Origin: Streptomyces sp. NBC_00582
Lineage (GTDB): Bacteria > Actinomycetota > Actinomycetes > Streptomycetales > Streptomycetaceae
Assembly: GCF_036345155.1 (NCBI RefSeq)
Contig: NZ_CP107772.1
Location: forward strand, 5,022,001 to 5,086,000
Reading direction: 5' to 3'
Length of the DNA: 64,000 nt
The notes beneath the pieces are model-generated. The model saw only the letters and a program-made list of their open reading frames with translations, ran no database searches and was not told the origin of the DNA. This document shows, piece by piece, positions 61,803 to 64,000 of this stretch (within the stretch, counting starts at the first letter, position 1; every line of letters starts with the position of its first letter). The position numbers and the translations under genes are program-made.

Positions 61803-62140
61803 GCGGCGACCACATCCAGCAGTACGGCTCCGGCAACCTCGGCAAGGTCGTCCACAGCGGTTCCGGTGACATCGTGACCGGCGGCAAGCACCTGGCCACC
61901 GCCCCGGACGCCCACGCGGCCGCCCTCGACACCCTCCTCACCGAACTCCGGGCCCTGCGCCACCACCTGGACCCGGGGCGCCGCGCCGAGGTCGACGCGG
62001 CCGTACGGGAGATCGGCGCCAACCCGTCCGGTGAGGGCTTGCGCGGGGTCCTGGAGAGGATCGCCGGTATCGCCGCCGTCCTCGGCGCGGTGGGCACCCC
62101 GGTCGTCACCGCCGTCATGGCCCTGATGGGCACGTCCTGA
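61799..62140 (+). CDS. small helical protein sharing the Gly/Asn motif of its neighbour
   Basis: 113 residues. Residues 3-28 read GDHIQQYGSGNLGKVVHSGS then GDIV, aligning with the C-terminal motif of the upstream protein at GD-I-QYG--N-GK--HSGSG-IV-G. Residues 37-80 are a charged helical segment (LDTLLTELRALRHHLDPGRR). Residues 88-111 (IAGIAAVLGAVGTPVVTAVM) are hydrophobic and could enter a membrane. A motif for homotypic pairing plus a possible membrane-active helix suggests a receptor-effector pair, but this is inference. ATGA overlap with the DUF6232-like gene. No known family recognised. Confidence 0.78.
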   Translation: MSGDHIQQYGSGNLGKVVHSGSGDIVTGGKHLATAPDAHAAALDTLLTELRALRHHLDPGRRAEVDAAVREIGANPSGEGLRGVLERIAGIAAVLGAVGTPVVTAVMALMGTS

Positions 62141-62150
62141 GGCGACCGGA

Positions 62151-62333
62151 TCAGCTCGGGGCGCGGCCCCGGTCCCATGCCTCGCGTATCAGTTTCTGGT
62201 CGAGCTGCGGTGCCTGGACGGCCATGGCCGCACCCGGCGGGTCCTGGCACAGGACGACCCGCCCCGTCGGCATCACCACCCCGCCCTGACGGCCGCCGAG
62301 GAAGAGGGCCGTTTGCGGGCCGCGACGGAACAC
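62151..62333 (-). CDS. possible 60-residue small protein
   Basis: A short frame containing RGPQTALFLGGRQGGVVMPT and ending QAPQLDQKLIREAWDRGRAP. It is protein-like in composition but has no clear ribosome-binding site and no family I recognise. It may be the end of a larger gene that has been lost. In the 62141-62419 gap I see nothing else. Confidence 0.3.
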   Translation of the reverse strand: MFRRGPQTALFLGGRQGGVVMPTGRVVLCQDPPGAAMAVQAPQLDQKLIREAWDRGRAPS

Positions 62334-62419
62334 GCCTCGCGGGTGAGGAGCGGATGACCGCCGAACTCCTGGTGTGCAAATGGGTGGTTTTGGCCGGGAG
62401 GTGACGGCGGACGGCCCGA

Positions 62420-63160
62420 TCAGTTGTTGTACGACTCGTCGTACGGGTCCCGGGGTTCGGGTGTCGGCTTGGCGGACGTCACCCGGAGGTAGGGGATGGG
62501 GCCGTTGTTGACGGGGTCATGGGTGCGGCGGGCGGTGTAGGTGCCGGTGACGGTCAGCCAGGTGTCGGGCTGGAGGACCGGCGGGATGGCGCCGGTGAGG
62601 GCGACCTTGACCGGCTGGGCGTCCGCGGCGCAGCAGTTGAGGGCCATACGGACCAGGTAGGGGGTGCCGTCGTGGTCCAGGGCGATGAAACCGGTGAGCT
62701 CGACGCGGCGGCCTTCGAGGGAACGGCCGTGGTCGTAGACGGCGCGGCCCGCGTAGTCGACGAGGCCGAGGGGCAGCGGGTCGGTGGCCGGGAGGGCCGG
62801 ATAGGCGAGTGGTTCCTGCAGGGCCGTACCGGTGCGGGTCGCGCTGTAGGAGCCCAGGGCCGGCGGGGCGACGAGGATCAGGGCGAGGAGGGGGAGGATC
62901 AGCAGCCAGGAGATCCGGGGTTCGGGGTGGGTGTGCTGCTCGCGGTGCGTCCCGTCGGGGGCATCGGCCTGCCCCTCCTTCCCCCTGCGGCGCTCGTACC
63001 ACGCCGTCGCCAGCGCCGCGACGATCAGGATCGCGCCGGACGCCAGCAGCAGCGGCCGCAGGCCCGCCTTGACGTAACGGAGGTAGAGGTCGGTGGTGCC
63101 TGCGTGCAGGAGGGCCGCGCCGAGGAGGAAGAGCACGGCCGCCTGGGACTGTCGGTTCAC
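62420..63160 (-). CDS. TIGR03943-family (DUF1980/YcgQ-like) membrane protein
   Basis: 246 residues from the GTG at 63160 (VNRQSQAAVLFLLGAALLHA). Two N-terminal membrane helices (to LYLRY, then LLLASGAILIVAALATAWY), a His-rich loop (DGTHREQHTHPEP), a third helix (WLLILPLLALILVAP), then an outer OB-like domain with EGRRVELTGFIALDHDG and LNCCAADAQPVKV, whose Cys pair is a family hallmark. The family always pairs with a DUF318 permease, here the next upstream gene. The His-rich loop hints at metal. Start overlaps the permease stop as GTGA. Confidence 0.88.
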   Translation of the reverse strand: MNRQSQAAVLFLLGAALLHAGTTDLYLRYVKAGLRPLLLASGAILIVAALATAWYERRRGKEGQADAPDGTHREQHTHPEPRISWLLILPLLALILVAPPALGSYSATRTGTALQEPLAYPALPATDPLPLGLVDYAGRAVYDHGRSLEGRRVELTGFIALDHDGTPYLVRMALNCCAADAQPVKVALTGAIPPVLQPDTWLTVTGTYTARRTHDPVNNGPIPYLRVTSAKPTPEPRDPYDESYNN

Positions 63161-64000
63161 AGCAGGACCGCTCCCGTCAGTACGGCCGACACGACGGCCA
63201 GGGCGAAGGTCATGGGCGCGAAGCGGAGCGCGAAGCCGCGGCCGAAGGTGCCGGCCTGCATCGCGAACAGCTTGAGGTCGATCATCGGGCCGACGACCAG
63301 GAACGCGAGCCGGGCCGTCAGGGAGAACTGGGTCAGGGACGCGGCCACGAAGGCGTCCGCCTCCGAGCAGATGGACAGGATCACCGCGAGCAGCGCGAGG
63401 GCCAGGACCGCGACGAACGGGTTGCCGGCCGCCGTACGCAGCCAGCTCTCCGGCGCGACCGCCTTCAGGGTCGCCGCCGCCATCGCGCCCACCACCAGGA
63501 AGCCGCCCGCGTGCATCACGTCGTGCCGCACCGAGTCCCAGAACGCGGCGCCCCTGGTCTGCCCCTCGTGATGGGTGTGCGCAGGGGGCCGCATCCAGTC
63601 CGTGCGGCCCACCCGCTGCCACAGCCACCCCATCGCACACGCCACCAGCAGGCTCGCGACGAACCGGGCCAGGACCATCTCCGGGTTCCGGGGGAAGGCC
63701 ACGGCCGTCGCCGTGAGCACGATCGGGTTGATGGCGGGGGCGGAGAGCAGGAAGGCGAGGGCCGCCGCCGGGGTCACCCCCCGGCGCACCAGCGCCCCCG
63801 CGACCGGCACCGAGGCGCACTCGCAGCCCGGCAGCACCGCCCCCGCCATCCCGGCGACCGGCACGGCCAGCGCGGGGCGGGAGGGCAGGGCGCGGGCGAA
63901 GAACGACGGGGGCACGTACACCGCGATCGCCGCCGACAGCAGCACGCCGAGCACCAGGAACGGCAGGGCCTGGATCACCACCGCCACGAACACCGTCGTC
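63157..64000 (-). CDS. DUF318/YraQ-type permease, 5' end outside window
   Basis: About 280 residues are present; the N-terminus probably lies beyond base 64000. Several membrane helices are visible. The family signature LPGCECASVPVAGALVRRG near the start of the visible part contains the conserved Cys-Glu-Cys, and SAPAINPIVLTATAVAFP, SICSEADAFVAAS and GPMIDLKLFAMQAG complete PF03773. With the TIGR03943 protein it forms a two-part transporter of unknown substrate, in some bacteria controlled by zinc. The His-rich DWMRPPAHTHHEGQT loop also suggests metal. It may start at an ATG at 63993 if short. Confidence 0.88.
   Translation of the reverse strand, partial: TTVFVAVVIQALPFLVLGVLLSAAIAVYVPPSFFARALPSRPALAVPVAGMAGAVLPGCECASVPVAGALVRRGVTPAAALAFLLSAPAINPIVLTATAVAFPRNPEMVLARFVASLLVACAMGWLWQRVGRTDWMRPPAHTHHEGQTRGAAFWDSVRHDVMHAGGFLVVGAMAAATLKAVAPESWLRTAAGNPFVAVLALALLAVILSICSEADAFVAASLTQFSLTARLAFLVVGPMIDLKLFAMQAGTFGRGFALRFAPMTFALAVVSAVLTGAVLL

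Overview
The window is high-GC actinobacterial DNA. Gene content and order point to Streptomyces: topA, hppA, bldG with its anti-sigma partner, a helicase/Tad secretion neighbourhood, acs, crp, two ArsA-like ATPases, wblA and a class A PBP, which matches from memory the SCO3543 to SCO3583 stretch of S. coelicolor. GTG and TTG starts are common, neighbouring genes often overlap by four bases, and several genes look leaderless.

1 to 25.3 kb is chromosomal core. It starts with the 3'-truncated topA, a small membrane protein, a methyltransferase, a lipoprotein and a K+-independent proton pyrophosphatase. Next come the developmental switch pair (anti-sigma factor and BldG) and a DEAH helicase facing a seven-gene Tad/Flp operon (ssd-tadA-tadB-tadC-flp-tadE-tadE-like). 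An HAD phosphatase, a degenerate Fic-like protein, a CooC/ParA-like ATPase, a deacetylase-like lipoprotein and a SulP transporter fused to a beta-carbonic anhydrase follow.

25.3 to 47.5 kb is also core: acs, nhaA, a holin-X-like protein and an epoxide-hydrolase-like enzyme; a MarP-type protease with two repair or housekeeping genes; crp under a palindromic site; a metabolite-repair cluster (MBL, Nudix, RidA, DUF4177); the ArsA-like pair; wblA; a class A PBP; a YqeY-like protein, a phosphoesterase and a Pr6Pr membrane protein. Several gaps here are filled by tandem repeats with 34, 18, 14 and 26 bp units. The 34- and 18-bp arrays fill most of the 0.9 kb between the ArsA pair and wblA.

47.5 to 53.9 kb begins right after tRNA-Pro(CGG) and looks accessory. 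It has two paralogous membrane-anchored HTH proteins (one broken by a one-base frameshift), two paralogous secreted proteins, a Nudix gene and the wreck of an ABC-2 permease. I see no integrase or duplicated attachment site in the window.

53.9 to 64 kb mixes a conserved hypothetical gene, a complete single-ATPase sugar ABC operon, a Spo0M-like protein, a truncated ABC-2 permease, a lipoprotein, and a two-gene unit whose products share a Gly/Asn-rich motif reminiscent of bacterial amyloid-signalling sequences. The window ends in a TIGR03943/DUF318-type permease pair. The amyloid-like pair and the duplicated HTH/secreted-protein modules are the best candidates for undescribed systems.
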